64,000 bases of DNA from Anabaena catenula FACHB-362 (GCF_014698735.1 NZ_JACJTQ010000007.1:62001-126000); one strand, 5' to 3'; shown: positions 34,625 to 43,617, numbered from the stretch's first letter. Numbers and translations: made by a program. The notes: generated from the letters alone by a model not told the origin.

Positions 34625-34825
34625 TGTGATTCTCCTGAAAGTTTGACGCTGTACTCTACAGTCGTACCTTTAACCCTATGTTTAGCCTTGATTCTTCTCT
34701 TCACACCTGAGGCACAGTTAGGGGTGGGATCTGAGTGATAACTGGAATACATTAGACTTACACCTGGGGCATAGGTAGTTAATTAAGTTAAAGTAAAGAT
34801 AAATTAAGAAAGTGCCGTAAACTCA

Positions 34826-35506
34826 ATGAATGCTCCCAGCTTAGAGATAATTTCTACTCAGTTAGAAAGTCCAAATTTGCGCGATCGCATGGTAGCCCTG
34901 GCCAGCTTGCGTCATATATCCCCAGAAGATGCTGTACCTTTGATTAAAAAGGTTTTAGATGATGAATCTCTGCAACTGCGCTCAATGGCAGTATTTGCTC
35001 TAGGTATCAAGCAAACCCCAGAATGTTATCCCATATTAGTGAGAATTTTGGAAACTGACCCAGATTATGGTATCCGTGCTGATGCTGCTGGGGCTTTAGG
35101 ATATTTAGGTGATAACAGAGCATTGGAGGCTTTATCACGGGCATTTTATGAAGATACTGATTGGCTAGTTCGATTTAGTGCGGCTGTATCTCTCGGTAAT
35201 ATTAAAGACCCCCGCGCCCGTGAAATTTTGATTAAAGCACTCGATAGCGAAGAAGTAGTCATCCAACAAGCGGCTATTTCCGCTTTGGGAGAAATTAAAT
35301 CTATTGAGTCTGTAGATCATATCCTACGCTTTGCCCAAGCTGAGGATTGGTTAGTGCGGCAGCGTCTTGCAGAAGCTTTGGGTAATTTGCCCACTCCCAA
35401 GAGCATCTCAGCTTTGAAATACCTAGAAAAAGACAGTCATCCCCACGTTGCGGAAGCTGCCACAATTTCTCTCAAAAGACTGGAAGAAATAGACCAGCAA
35501 GTTTAA
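34826..35506 (+). CDS. nblB: HEAT-repeat protein, NblB-like
   Basis: 226 aa made almost wholly of about six HEAT/PBS-lyase repeats, for example MAVFALGIKQTPECYPILVR, DAAGALGYLGDNRALEALSR and AISALGEIKSIESVDHILRF. Similar proteins include bilin lyase CpcE and the phycobilisome-degradation protein NblB; length and the single-domain layout fit NblB best. NblB helps remove or take up bilins when phycobilisomes are broken down under nitrogen or sulfur starvation. A phycobiliprotein lyase gene follows by 58 nt on the same strand, supporting a phycobilisome role. CpcE-like or generic HEAT protein are alternatives. Confidence 0.72.
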   Translation: MNAPSLEIISTQLESPNLRDRMVALASLRHISPEDAVPLIKKVLDDESLQLRSMAVFALGIKQTPECYPILVRILETDPDYGIRADAAGALGYLGDNRALEALSRAFYEDTDWLVRFSAAVSLGNIKDPRAREILIKALDSEEVVIQQAAISALGEIKSIESVDHILRFAQAEDWLVRQRLAEALGNLPTPKSISALKYLEKDSHPHVAEAATISLKRLEEIDQQV

Positions 35507-35564
35507 GTTAAAGGACTCCTGCTAGTTTTTAATAATAAAAGTAGGATTTAGAAAATTTTGATTC

Positions 35565-36140
35565 ATGAATATTGAAGAGTTTTTTGAGTTAAGTGCTGGT
35601 AAATGGTTTTCTCATCGCACAAGTCACCATTTGGCTTTTAAGCAATCAGAAGACGGTAAATCAGACATCGTGATTGAGATGCTGGCCGCAGATCATCCAG
35701 AGGTGATTAAACTGTGTGAACAGTATGAAATTCAACCTAGTACAGCTTCCTGTGGTGCGCGAGTTACCTGGAACGGCACAATGGAATGGGACGAGGAAAA
35801 ACACCAAGGTTCTACCGTTTTAGCCACAGTTCCTGATGCAGATAATCCAGATGAAGGTAAGTTACTGCGGGAAATGGGTTACGCAGAGAAAGCCCCCGTC
35901 GCTGGCAGCTATAAAATGGGCAATGATGGCGCTCTTACTCTCATTACTGAGTATGAAACCATGTGGTCTGAAGAACGCTTGTGGTTTGCTAGTCCCAATT
36001 TACGGATGCGGGTAAGTGTCCTGAAGCGTTTTGGCGGTTTTAGCATGGCTTCCTTCACTTCGGAAATTCGCGTGGGTAGCACTGCTGTATCTACAAAGGC
36101 TACTGAAGCGGCTAATGCAGTTAAAGCCACCGCAGGCTAA
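35565..36140 (+). CDS. Phycobiliprotein lyase, CpcS/CpeS family
   Basis: 191 aa. The start [25 protein letters not shown] and the central [25 protein letters not shown] are hallmarks of the lipocalin-like CpcS/CpeS bilin lyases, which attach phycocyanobilin to Cys84-type sites of phycobiliproteins. Nostocales carry several paralogues; I cannot say which one this is or which subunit it serves. Follows the NblB-like gene and ends at a strong terminator. Confidence 0.9.
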   Translation: MNIEEFFELSAGKWFSHRTSHHLAFKQSEDGKSDIVIEMLAADHPEVIKLCEQYEIQPSTASCGARVTWNGTMEWDEEKHQGSTVLATVPDADNPDEGKLLREMGYAEKAPVAGSYKMGNDGALTLITEYETMWSEERLWFASPNLRMRVSVLKRFGGFSMASFTSEIRVGSTAVSTKATEAANAVKATAG

Positions 36141-36157
36141 AACTTTATACTACAAGG

Positions 36158-36190
36158 GCAAAGCCCGCACGGACGGGCTTGCTTTTTATT
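36158..36190 (+). terminator. Rho-independent terminator after the CpcS-like gene
   Basis: Arms GCAAAGCCCG (36158-36167) and CGGGCTTGC (36174-36182), one bulged A, 6-nt loop, then TTTTTATTT. It lies 18 nt after the stop codon. Confidence 0.85.
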
Positions 36191-36230
36191 TATAGCCGTG
36201 GACAGGGTGGTTAGGACATCAATTGATAAT
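36191..36230 (+). repeat. Dispersed 40-bp repeat, reference copy
   Basis: Identical, in inverted orientation, to bases 1-40 of the window, with diverged copies at 27630-27669 and 13815-13848. Here it follows a terminator directly. Confidence 0.85.
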
Positions 36231-36255
36231 GAAACTCCCACTACAAGAGGGTTAT

Positions 36256-36428
36256 ACTCCTGACTCCGGTCACTGAGCGTAGTCGTTCGCGAAGCGTCTC
36301 GTTCACGTAGTGTCTCCGACAGGAGAAGAGAAGTGCTGACTCCTGACTCCGGTCACTGAGCGTAGTCGTTCGCGAAGCGTCTCGTTCACGTAGTGTCTCC
36401 GACAGGAGAAGAGAAGTGCTGACTCCTG
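36256..36428. repeat. 83-bp tandem duplication with palindromic core
   Basis: Two perfect 83-bp units (36256-36338 and 36339-36421) and the first 7 bp of a third. Each contains GCGTAGTCGTTCGCGAAGCG, a palindromic repeat core common in this genome, plus ACTCCTGACTCC heptamer-like sequence. Confidence 0.9.
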
Positions 36429-36453
36429 CTATATTTTCCCTAAAGCCCAGCTT

Positions 36454-37932
36454 CTAAATTTGCAACACACGAGCCAAGAATTCAGGTAATGGCAGCACAA
36501 TCAACAATAATAAAGCTATTGCCACTAATCCCAAAACATCACGTTTATTATCAAGTTCTGTGACATCATTCAGTGCAGGTTCATCAATCAACGGCACGAA
36601 TAATAAAATAATTGCCCACAATAAAAATTCTTCTCGGATAAAAGAAAGTAGTAATAACAATAAACGAGCAATTTGACCAATAGCAACTGCGGTGCGTTGT
36701 CCAAACATAGCATGGACAATATGTCCACCATCAAGTTGTCCCACGGGCATCAAGTTTAATGCCGTCACAATCAGTCCTAAAAACCCAGCTACTGCAACTG
36801 GATGCAAATCAATAGCTGATTTTACTGTTAACTCACTTCCTAATGCTAACTTGGAGAGCAACGCTAATAAAATTGAATATTTGGGATTAAGAGAATTAGG
36901 ATTCAAAAGTCCGGGTTTTTCGCTGAGAGGAACTATTTCCGAATGAGCTAACCCCCATAGGAGTAAGGGCAAGGTAACAACAAAACCCGCAATCGGACCA
37001 GCTATACTGACATCAAATAAAGCTTTGCGGTTGGGAATCGGACTACGCATCTGAATAAATGCCCCAAAAGTTCCCAAGAAAAATGGTACAGGGATAAAGT
37101 AAGGTAGTGTCGAACGAATTTTGTAGAATCGAGCCGTGAAATAGTGACCAAGTTCGTGGATACCTAAAATAGTCATTAACCCTAATGCATAGGGTAAGCC
37201 TTTGAGAAATATAGTTGGGTCAGATTCTACTTGCGTGAATTCAACACCAGCAATTTTCGCACCCATCAAGGTAGTAGTTATTAAAGTAGCTGCTAATAGT
37301 AGGGTTGCTATGACTGGTTGAGTTAAATTGTCTCGCTTGCTGTTGGTACTTTGTTTAGCAGCTTGAGTATTGGGAACGAGTACAAAAAAGGGCTTACCAT
37401 TCATACCTTCTTGAAATATCACCAAGAAGCGATCACCAAATACTGATTCAATATTTGTTTTAATCTGCTGATAAGCATTAATAGGTGTAGTTCGCAACTG
37501 ACCCCGACAAATCACTGCTTGAGGTCGATACTCAATGTTTTGGATATAGTATACAGACCAAGAAAAGCAATTTCGTAGTTGAGTTTCTTCTGCTGGCTCA
37601 ATGGGACGTACTGGTGTTGGCACTGGGTTAGAATGATTAGCTGATGGTAATACCGGGTCAGAAGGTTGAGTCTGTGTATCTTCTGGTACTCGCCGACCCC
37701 ACTGAAACAACAGCCAGTATAACAGCAGGGATACAACTGAAGGCCAGATAATCAGCGTTGCTGGAGGCGGTTGTTTAGCACCATAGATCAGCGTCCAACC
37801 AGTCAACACAAAAGATGGTGTCATTAACACCAGCCACAACAACCACACAGGCGTTCGGGTGATCTGAGCCACGCTGCGCTGAATTATTAGATAAGTAGCT
37901 AGTCCTAGTAACAGGAGAAACCAAAATGCCAT
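36454..37932 (-). CDS. Site-2 protease family (M50) membrane metalloprotease
   Basis: 492 aa from ATG 37932 (MAFWFLLLL); a TTG 16 codons earlier is in frame but unlikely. Several membrane helices; zinc motif HELGH at about residues 259-263 and the second-ligand motif NLMPVGQLDGGHIVHA. A soluble insert (about 110-200) separates the first helices from the core. Family members cut within the membrane, often releasing transcription regulators; plant plastid EGY1 is a relative with this extended N-terminus. No anti-sigma factor is adjacent to suggest the substrate. Confidence 0.9.
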   Translation of the reverse strand: MAFWFLLLLGLATYLIIQRSVAQITRTPVWLLWLVLMTPSFVLTGWTLIYGAKQPPPATLIIWPSVVSLLLYWLLFQWGRRVPEDTQTQPSDPVLPSANHSNPVPTPVRPIEPAEETQLRNCFSWSVYYIQNIEYRPQAVICRGQLRTTPINAYQQIKTNIESVFGDRFLVIFQEGMNGKPFFVLVPNTQAAKQSTNSKRDNLTQPVIATLLLAATLITTTLMGAKIAGVEFTQVESDPTIFLKGLPYALGLMTILGIHELGHYFTARFYKIRSTLPYFIPVPFFLGTFGAFIQMRSPIPNRKALFDVSIAGPIAGFVVTLPLLLWGLAHSEIVPLSEKPGLLNPNSLNPKYSILLALLSKLALGSELTVKSAIDLHPVAVAGFLGLIVTALNLMPVGQLDGGHIVHAMFGQRTAVAIGQIARLLLLLLSFIREEFLLWAIILLFVPLIDEPALNDVTELDNKRDVLGLVAIALLLLIVLPLPEFLARVLQI

Positions 37933-38096
37933 GTTATCTTCACCAGTTTTGACAGAATGCCTACCTGTAGTCTTTGTCAAAGATCATGACTACAAAAAAG
38001 ACTGAAATTGCTAATTTTTTAACTACAGTTAACAGCGTTGGGTAAATACACTGTAACCTGATTGTTCATCACTCCTCAGTTTTGGTTTGTTTATTT

Positions 38097-38798
38097 ATGT
38101 CTCTCTTACCTCAACAGCCAAGTCATAGGACTAAGCCACCAATAACTGTACTTTCTGACGAAGTGCCTAGAGAAGAAAACTTACCGACAAACTTCGCACT
38201 CAACACCATTTTTGCATTTCCACCTAATAGGGATACATTAGGGGGAACTTCTTACTTGATTTTCAGAAATGAAGGTAATATCCTGATAGACTGCCCCGCT
38301 TTAGACAAGACGAATCAGGATTTTATGAGCTTATGTGGAGGTCTGCGCTGGTTGTTTATCACTCATCGCGGTGCTATTGGCAAAGCGGCAGAAATTCAGC
38401 AAATCTTTAACTGTGAAATTCTTATTCAAGAACAAGAAGCTTATTTATTACCTGGCTCAATTGTCACCACCTTTGGTCAAGAATTCACTCTTGATACCAC
38501 AGCACAAGCAATTTGGACACCAGGCCATTCTCCCGGCTCATCATGTCTATACTATCGTGAATTTGGGGGCGTGCTATTTTCTGGACGGCATTTAGTTCCC
38601 AACCAACAAGGTGAACTGCTCCCACTCCGCATACCAAAGACTTTTCACTGGCCAAGACAACTTAAAAGTCTTCAAGCCTTGCGCGATCGCTTTACACCAG
38701 AAACTTTACAATACATTTGCCCCGGCGCTAATATCGGCTTTCTCCGAGGCAAACATTTCATAGATCAAGCTTATCAACGATTGGTAATGAGTAATTGA
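38097..38798 (+). CDS. Metallo-beta-lactamase fold protein lacking the metal motif
   Basis: 233 aa from ATG 38097. MBL fold segments are clear: TLGGTSYLIFRNEGNILIDCPAL in two strands, IWTPGHSPGSSCLYY and FGGVLFSGRHLVP. However, the zinc motif HxHxDH is replaced by HRGAIG in LFITHRGAIGKAAEI, leaving one His. A zinc hydrolase activity is therefore doubtful; a binding role or altered metal site is possible. Appears monocistronic, followed by GC-rich repeats. Confidence 0.82.
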   Translation: MSLLPQQPSHRTKPPITVLSDEVPREENLPTNFALNTIFAFPPNRDTLGGTSYLIFRNEGNILIDCPALDKTNQDFMSLCGGLRWLFITHRGAIGKAAEIQQIFNCEILIQEQEAYLLPGSIVTTFGQEFTLDTTAQAIWTPGHSPGSSCLYYREFGGVLFSGRHLVPNQQGELLPLRIPKTFHWPRQLKSLQALRDRFTPETLQYICPGANIGFLRGKHFIDQAYQRLVMSN

Positions 38799-38803
38799 AG
38801 GCA

Positions 38804-38985
38804 GGGGGCAAGAGGCAGGGGGCAGAAGGCAGGGGGCAGGGGGCAGGGGGCAGGGAGAAAGAGGGTTTTAAACTACTTAATTGCTGATCAAACAAACTCT
38901 CCGCGTCCCACCGTCACCGCGTCCCCCGTCTCCCCATCTCCGCGTCATCCCACCCCATCACCCCATCACCACGTCACCGCGTCTC
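38804..38985. repeat. GC-rich low-complexity repeat block
   Basis: GGCAGGGGGCAG-type units (38804-38860) followed after a short gap by CCGCGTC/CACCGCGTC/CCCCATC units (38898-38985). Very similar blocks occur at 54075-54160, 56588-56755 and 57827-57945. They are typical intergenic filler of the genus. Confidence 0.8.
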
Positions 38986-38989
38986 CGCG

Positions 38990-40225
38990 TCAAGCCTTCC
39001 CAACTACTACCAGATTTTTAGTCAATACTTCCACAGCAGCTTGATATTGACTATCGGCTTCTGTCCCAATTTGCTGACGGGTAATTGGTTCTTGGGTAAT
39101 TACTTTGTCTGGTTTAATACCCAACTTATTAATGTCTCGGTGGTTAGGAGTTTCGTATTTAGCAATTGTCACCGCCAAACCCGAACCATCAGACAATTCA
39201 AATAAGGACTGAATTAGTCCCTTTCCAAAGGTAGTTTCACCTACTAACTGGGCGCGACCATTATCTTGCAACGCACCTGCTAGAATCTCACTAGCGCTGG
39301 CAGTTCCTTGATTGACTAAAATCACCAAAGGATCTTCTGTCAGGGCTACACCAGCAGCTTCAAAATTCCCCTGAATACCTTGTCGGTTGACAGTGTAAAC
39401 GATTGTGCCTGAGTTTAACCATTGCCGGGCGACTTCAATTCCAGCTTGTAATAGTCCCCCTGGATTATTTCGCAAATCGAGAATGTAGGCAGCAGCGCCT
39501 TTTTTTTCTAAACTAGAAATAGCGTGTGCCAATTCCATAGAGGCATTAGCATTAAATTGAGTTAGGCGTAGGTAGCCAATGGGTTGCCCTTGGGGGGACA
39601 AACGCAATTCAGCTACCACAGGATTCAGTTCAATGCGATCGCGCATCAAGATAAATTCCTTTTCTGCCTCTCCCTCTCGTGCAATCAAGAGAGTTACAAT
39701 ACTACCGATTGGTCCACGCATCCGCGCCGCTGCTTCGTCAAGAGTGAGATTCTCTGTAGATAATCCTTCAATTTTCAGAATGCGATCGCGTGGTCTGAGT
39801 CCTGCTTTCTGGGCTGGAGAACCTTCAATAGGTGTAATTACTTCCAAGCTACCAGTCTGGGAATTGAGGGCAATTTGTAAACCTACACCCGTCAGTTCTC
39901 CAGAAGTATTAACTTGCAAACTGCGGTACTGCTCTGGATCTAGAAACCGAGTAAAAGGATCATCAAGGCTCTTGAGCATATTTTGAATTGCCCCATAAGC
40001 AGCTTCAGGGTTATTCAGCGGCTTTTTTAGAGCTTTTTGCCGCACGTCAGCCCAGTTTTGATGATTAAACGTCTCATCCAGATAAGAGCGATTGACAATT
40101 CGCCAAACCTCAGAAACTAATTTCTGCTCCTGCGTCAAAGCTGATGCTGGTTGGATAAATGAGCCAAAACCCAAGCAAAAAGCCAAAACTAAAGAAAATC
40201 CCAGCCGCAAAACCTGTTTATTCAT
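38990..40225 (-). CDS. ctpA: Carboxyl-terminal processing protease CtpA (S41)
   Basis: 411 aa from ATG 40225; in-frame ATG 40234 and GTG 40246 are alternatives. Signal peptide with core LGFSLVLAFCLGFGSFI ending at QPASA. PDZ domain (about 95-185) with LTGVGLQIAL and PAQKAGLRPRDRILKIEG. S41 core with the Ser in GTASASEILAGAL and the Lys in GETTFGKGLIQS forming the dyad. Known role: maturation of the D1 precursor of photosystem II in the lumen by CtpA; the paralogues CtpB/CtpC cannot be fully excluded. It is divergent from petB-petD. Confidence 0.85.
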   Translation of the reverse strand: MNKQVLRLGFSLVLAFCLGFGSFIQPASALTQEQKLVSEVWRIVNRSYLDETFNHQNWADVRQKALKKPLNNPEAAYGAIQNMLKSLDDPFTRFLDPEQYRSLQVNTSGELTGVGLQIALNSQTGSLEVITPIEGSPAQKAGLRPRDRILKIEGLSTENLTLDEAAARMRGPIGSIVTLLIAREGEAEKEFILMRDRIELNPVVAELRLSPQGQPIGYLRLTQFNANASMELAHAISSLEKKGAAAYILDLRNNPGGLLQAGIEVARQWLNSGTIVYTVNRQGIQGNFEAAGVALTEDPLVILVNQGTASASEILAGALQDNGRAQLVGETTFGKGLIQSLFELSDGSGLAVTIAKYETPNHRDINKLGIKPDKVITQEPITRQQIGTEADSQYQAAVEVLTKNLVVVGKA

Positions 40226-40246
40226 GAACCCCATCTTCAATTCCAC

Positions 40247-40584
40247 CTCAACCCAAATTCCCTAGAAATGACCAAATACCCGATTGTTTATGAAATCTAT
40301 CTCTCGACTATGTTACTTTTTTTATAGAAGACGTGCATTGCTCTCATCAAGTTGTTATGTCAACTGATTTGGGTCAATCCCTCTTCATTAACGATAAAAT
40401 CTACCTTGTGGCCAACGTTTTTGGCGTTAGCTTGCAAAGGGGAAGCAATATATTCCATATTTACAGAGTGTTAAGTTTCTGAAAAAATTTAATCACTCTG
40501 AAGAAAACTCATCTTTGTGAAAATCCCAAAATTGCTATTGGGAGATTTATCAACCGCAACCGATTGTTAGGAATTTGAGATTGT
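40247..40584. other. Divergent region ctpA / petB
   Basis: About 340 bp holding the promoters of ctpA and the petBD genes. A hairpin-like GCCAACG ... CGTTAGC lies at 40412-40434. No clear -35/-10 pair could be assigned. Confidence 0.5.
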
Positions 40585-41232
40585 ATGGCCAATGTTTATG
40601 ACTGGTTTGAGGAGCGCTTAGAACTCGAAGCGATCGCTGAAGACGTAACCAGTAAATACGTCCCTCCTCACGTCAACATCTTTTACTGTCTAGGTGGAAT
40701 TACCCTAGTTTGCTTCCTAATCCAGTTTGCTACTGGATTTGCGATGACATTCTACTATAAGCCGACAGTCACTGAAGCTTATTCCTCCGTAGAGTACATC
40801 ATGAATGAAGTCAACTTCGGTTGGCTAATTCGCTCCATTCACCGCTGGTCAGCCAGCATGATGGTGCTAATGATGATTCTGCACACCTTCCGGGTTTACC
40901 TAACTGGTGGTTTCAAAAAGCCCCGCGAACTGACCTGGATCAGTGGTGTCATCCTAGCTGTAATCACCGTTTCCTTCGGTGTGACAGGCTACTCCCTACC
41001 TTGGGATCAAGTTGGTTACTGGGCTGTGAAAATTGTTAGTGGTGTACCAGAAGCAATTCCCGTAGTTGGCGTTCTCATCTCCGACCTACTGCGTGGTGGT
41101 TCCAGTGTTGGTCAAGCAACACTAACTCGCTACTACAGCGCTCACACCTTCGTTCTACCTTGGTTAATTGCAGTCTTCATGCTGTTCCACTTCTTGATGA
41201 TCCGCAAACAAGGTATTTCCGGTCCTTTGTAA
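40585..41232 (+). CDS. petB: Cytochrome b6 of the cytochrome b6f complex
   Basis: 215 aa, the exact usual length. Four membrane helices; heme-ligand histidines in [20 protein letters not shown] (helix B) and AHTFVLPW / [10 protein letters not shown] (helix D); the conserved Cys of [10 protein letters not shown] near residue 35 binds heme c-n. Carries electrons within the thylakoid (and respiratory) b6f complex. petD follows 247 nt later on the same strand, the standard petBD unit. Confidence 0.98.
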   Translation: MANVYDWFEERLELEAIAEDVTSKYVPPHVNIFYCLGGITLVCFLIQFATGFAMTFYYKPTVTEAYSSVEYIMNEVNFGWLIRSIHRWSASMMVLMMILHTFRVYLTGGFKKPRELTWISGVILAVITVSFGVTGYSLPWDQVGYWAVKIVSGVPEAIPVVGVLISDLLRGGSSVGQATLTRYYSAHTFVLPWLIAVFMLFHFLMIRKQGISGPL

Positions 41233-41273
41233 TTTAAAGTCATTAGCGAAAAGGCATGATTCAGTTTCCAGAT

Positions 41274-41335
41274 CAGTGTTGTTTGTTTTAAACTTAGGAA
41301 ACAGAAAAAACATAAGTTCTAAACAAACACTACTA
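41274..41335 (+). other. Imperfect long inverted repeat in the petB-petD spacer
   Basis: AGTGTTGTTTGTTTTAAACTTA (in parts from 41275) pairs imperfectly with TAAGTTCTAAACAAACACTACT ending near 41335, with a short A-rich loop. It may shape the petB-petD transcript (processing or partial termination); inference only. Confidence 0.45.
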
Positions 41336-41479
41336 TCTGAACCTGTAAACGGTGAAAGTTGTAAAAACTGGGCTAAAAAATATGCCTTTCCACCAGATGT
41401 ACTTAGAGCAGATTACCTAAACATCTGATGGCTTTCACCAATGCTCTAACTCAACTTCAGCAGGAGAGTACTTTTAAAA

Positions 41480-41962
41480 ATGTCAACGCAAAAAAAACCC
41501 GATCTGAGCGATCCTAACTTAAGAGCCAAACTTGCCCAAGGCATGGGACACAACTACTATGGTGAACCCGCTTGGCCAAATGATTTGCTGTATGTATTTC
41601 CCATCGTAATTATGGGTTCATTTGCTTGTATTGTGGCTCTAGCGGTGCTAGATCCGGCAATGACAGGTGAACCAGCTAATCCTTTTGCTACCCCCTTGGA
41701 AATTTTGCCAGAGTGGTATCTATACCCAGTCTTCCAGATTTTACGCTCACTACCTAACAAACTGTTAGGAGTATTAGCAATGGCTTCCGTACCCTTAGGG
41801 CTAATTCTCGTTCCCTTTATTGAGAACGTTAATAAGTTCCAAAACCCCTTCCGTCGTCCAGTAGCCACAACAGTATTTCTGTTTGGTACTCTCGTCACCG
41901 TGTGGTTAGGTATTGGTGCTGCGTTACCATTGGACAAATCTCTGACTTTGGGACTGTTCTAA
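41480..41962 (+). CDS. petD: Cytochrome b6f complex subunit IV
   Basis: 160 aa, standard length, with three membrane helices. N-terminal [20 protein letters not shown] and the Qo-site loop [21 protein letters not shown] (PEWY motif) are diagnostic. Together with petB it forms the quinol-oxidising core of the b6f complex. AGGAG at 41462-41466 lies 13 nt before the start, a rather long spacing. Confidence 0.98.
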   Translation: MSTQKKPDLSDPNLRAKLAQGMGHNYYGEPAWPNDLLYVFPIVIMGSFACIVALAVLDPAMTGEPANPFATPLEILPEWYLYPVFQILRSLPNKLLGVLAMASVPLGLILVPFIENVNKFQNPFRRPVATTVFLFGTLVTVWLGIGAALPLDKSLTLGLF

Positions 41963-41974
41963 ATTAGTTTCCAC

Positions 41975-42121
41975 AAAGCGCTGTTACGCCTGTGAGTTTC
42001 AAGAGCATATTATACTAAAGTTATGAGTGAGTCTAAAAACTGGCTGACCTTAAGTCATCAACAGCGCTTTAGCTGCTCATAGTTCTAGCTTGGATATGCT
42101 TTTGAAAACAAACAGGCGTAA
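41975..42121 (+). other. Crossing inverted repeats in the petD 3' region
   Basis: Arm A: AAAGCGCTGTT (41975-41985) with AACAGCGCTTT (42060-42070), perfect. Arm B: TTACGCCTGT (41984-41993) with ACAGGCGTAA (42112-42121), perfect, extended by CAAGAGCATAT (42000-42010) with ATATGCTTTTG (42094-42104). The two stems overlap by two bases and cross, so they are alternatives or form a pseudoknot in RNA. No ORF is present; position is just after the petD stop. Confidence 0.6.
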
Positions 42122-42249
42122 ATTTTAATAGTTTAAGCTTGATCTGAGATTTTCAGTTTTGGATGGAAAATAAAAACTATTCCTCAATCCAAAATCGCCA
42201 AAAAACAAATAACACCATTTTTCACTTATCTACATTCAAGTCAAGGTCA

Positions 42250-42693
42250 ATGCTTACCACAGTGCAGCAAGACCATCTGACGGTGAAGAGCGATCTTAAG
42301 CTCCTAAACCACGTACAACAATGGTTTGAAAAATTTTCTCTCCAATATTTATCTGAATTTGGCTGGTCAGAAAGCCAACTTTATCGCCTCAACTTAGCAT
42401 TAGCAGAAGGCTTTACCAACGCAGTTCGTCACGCTCATCGAGCATTACCACCAGAAACAGACATAGAAATTCAATTGAGTCTGTGGAATGACCGTTTAGA
42501 GATAAGAATTTGGGATCATGGTAAACCTTTTAATCCTGATGCTATAGTCGAGCCAGAGCCAGGCACTCTACAAGTAGGAGGGTATGGATGGTTTCTGCTT
42601 CGACGCTTGGCAGATCATGTTGTCTACGAACGTGCTGCTGATAGCAGAAACTGTCTGCTGATTGTCAAATATTGTTTGGAAGGGCAATATTAA
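42250..42693 (+). CDS. Anti-sigma regulatory factor-like ATPase (RsbW type HATPase)
   Basis: 147 aa from ATG 42250 (MLTTVQQDHLTVKSDL), preceded by AAGG; an ATG at 42163 would add a low-complexity N-terminus. GHKL ATPase boxes: LNLALAEGFTNAVRHAH (N box), LEIRIWDHGKPFNP (G1), GGYGWFLLRRLADHVVYE (G2). Such proteins bind and phosphorylate anti-anti-sigma factors or act in partner-switching signalling. No partner gene is adjacent. Confidence 0.85.
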   Translation: MLTTVQQDHLTVKSDLKLLNHVQQWFEKFSLQYLSEFGWSESQLYRLNLALAEGFTNAVRHAHRALPPETDIEIQLSLWNDRLEIRIWDHGKPFNPDAIVEPEPGTLQVGGYGWFLLRRLADHVVYERAADSRNCLLIVKYCLEGQY

Positions 42694-42729
42694 CAGGAAC
42701 AAATTGTCAGCGCTGGGATTAATTCCTGT

Positions 42730-43446
42730 TTAAGCTAAGTCAAAAAGCAAGATTTCCGCTCTGAGGTTGGTACTAATTTCTAGTTGCTCTTCTCCAGTAA
42801 TTTGTACTCCGTCCCCTGCTCTAAGTTCTTTACCATTTAAAATTACTTCACCTGTTGCAATTTGTAACCAGGCATAACGATGAGGCTGGACGCGATAATT
42901 AATAATGTCTCCTTGCTCTAAAATAGATGCGTATAAATCAATATCTTGGTGAATAGTCACCGCATCATCACGTCCATCTTTAGCAGCAATTAAACGTAGT
43001 TTTCCCCGTTTTTCTTCTACAGAAAAAGTTTTTTGTTCATACCGTGGAGTTAATCCTAGGGTATCTGGTAACATCCAGATTTGCAGTAAGTGCAGTTCTT
43101 CAGTTTGTGAGGGATTAAATTCACTGTGCATAATACCAGTCCCAGCACTCATAATTTGTGCGTCACCGGGACGAATTACCGAACCTGTACCCAAACTATC
43201 TTTATGTTCAACTGCACCTGACAAGACATAGGTAAGAATTTCCATATCTCGATGTCCGTGAGTAGGAAATCCAGCCCCAGCAGCAATCCTGTCATCATTT
43301 ATGACTCGCAGAGAACGAAATCCCATGCGGTTTGCATCATAAAAATGACTGAAAGAAAATGTATGATAACTATCTAACCAGTCAATCTGACTATGACCGC
43401 GTGCATTTCCATCATGAATGATGTAGTTAATTGTATTTTGAGACAT
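42730..43446 (-). CDS. Pirin family protein
   Basis: 238 aa bicupin. The pirin N-cupin with metal ligands is clear: GFPTHGHRDMEILTYVLSGAVEHKDSLG has the His/His/Glu set, followed by PGDAQIMSAGTGIMHSEFNPS. The C-cupin is more diverged. Some pirins are quercetin dioxygenases, others transcription cofactors; cyanobacterial members respond to stress. Divergent from valS, with a dyad-symmetric motif between them that may regulate it. Confidence 0.92.
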   Translation of the reverse strand: MSQNTINYIIHDGNARGHSQIDWLDSYHTFSFSHFYDANRMGFRSLRVINDDRIAAGAGFPTHGHRDMEILTYVLSGAVEHKDSLGTGSVIRPGDAQIMSAGTGIMHSEFNPSQTEELHLLQIWMLPDTLGLTPRYEQKTFSVEEKRGKLRLIAAKDGRDDAVTIHQDIDLYASILEQGDIINYRVQPHRYAWLQIATGEVILNGKELRAGDGVQITGEEQLEISTNLRAEILLFDLA

Positions 43447-43590
43447 GATTTAACCTCACTGTAAAGATGTATTTAATTGCAGAAATAATCAGCTTTTTTG
43501 TTAGTTAGTAATCAACCTTGATGTTGATAAACAAACTGGTAAATCGGCTTTGAACTATTACTATAATAAAGCATACCCCTTGATAATAAA

Positions 43591-43617
43591 AAGTACGCAC
43601 TTGTAAGTGCTGTACTT
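43591..43617. promoter_or_regulatory. Nested dyad, candidate operator between pirin and valS
   Basis: GCACTT-GT-AAGTGC at 43597-43610, flanked by AAGTAC (43591-43596) and GTACTT (43612-43617). Such nested symmetry in a divergent promoter region fits a dimeric winged-helix regulator (HxlR-type operators contain similar GTAC/AAGT halves). A TATAAT-like box lies at 43562-43567. Confidence 0.45.
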
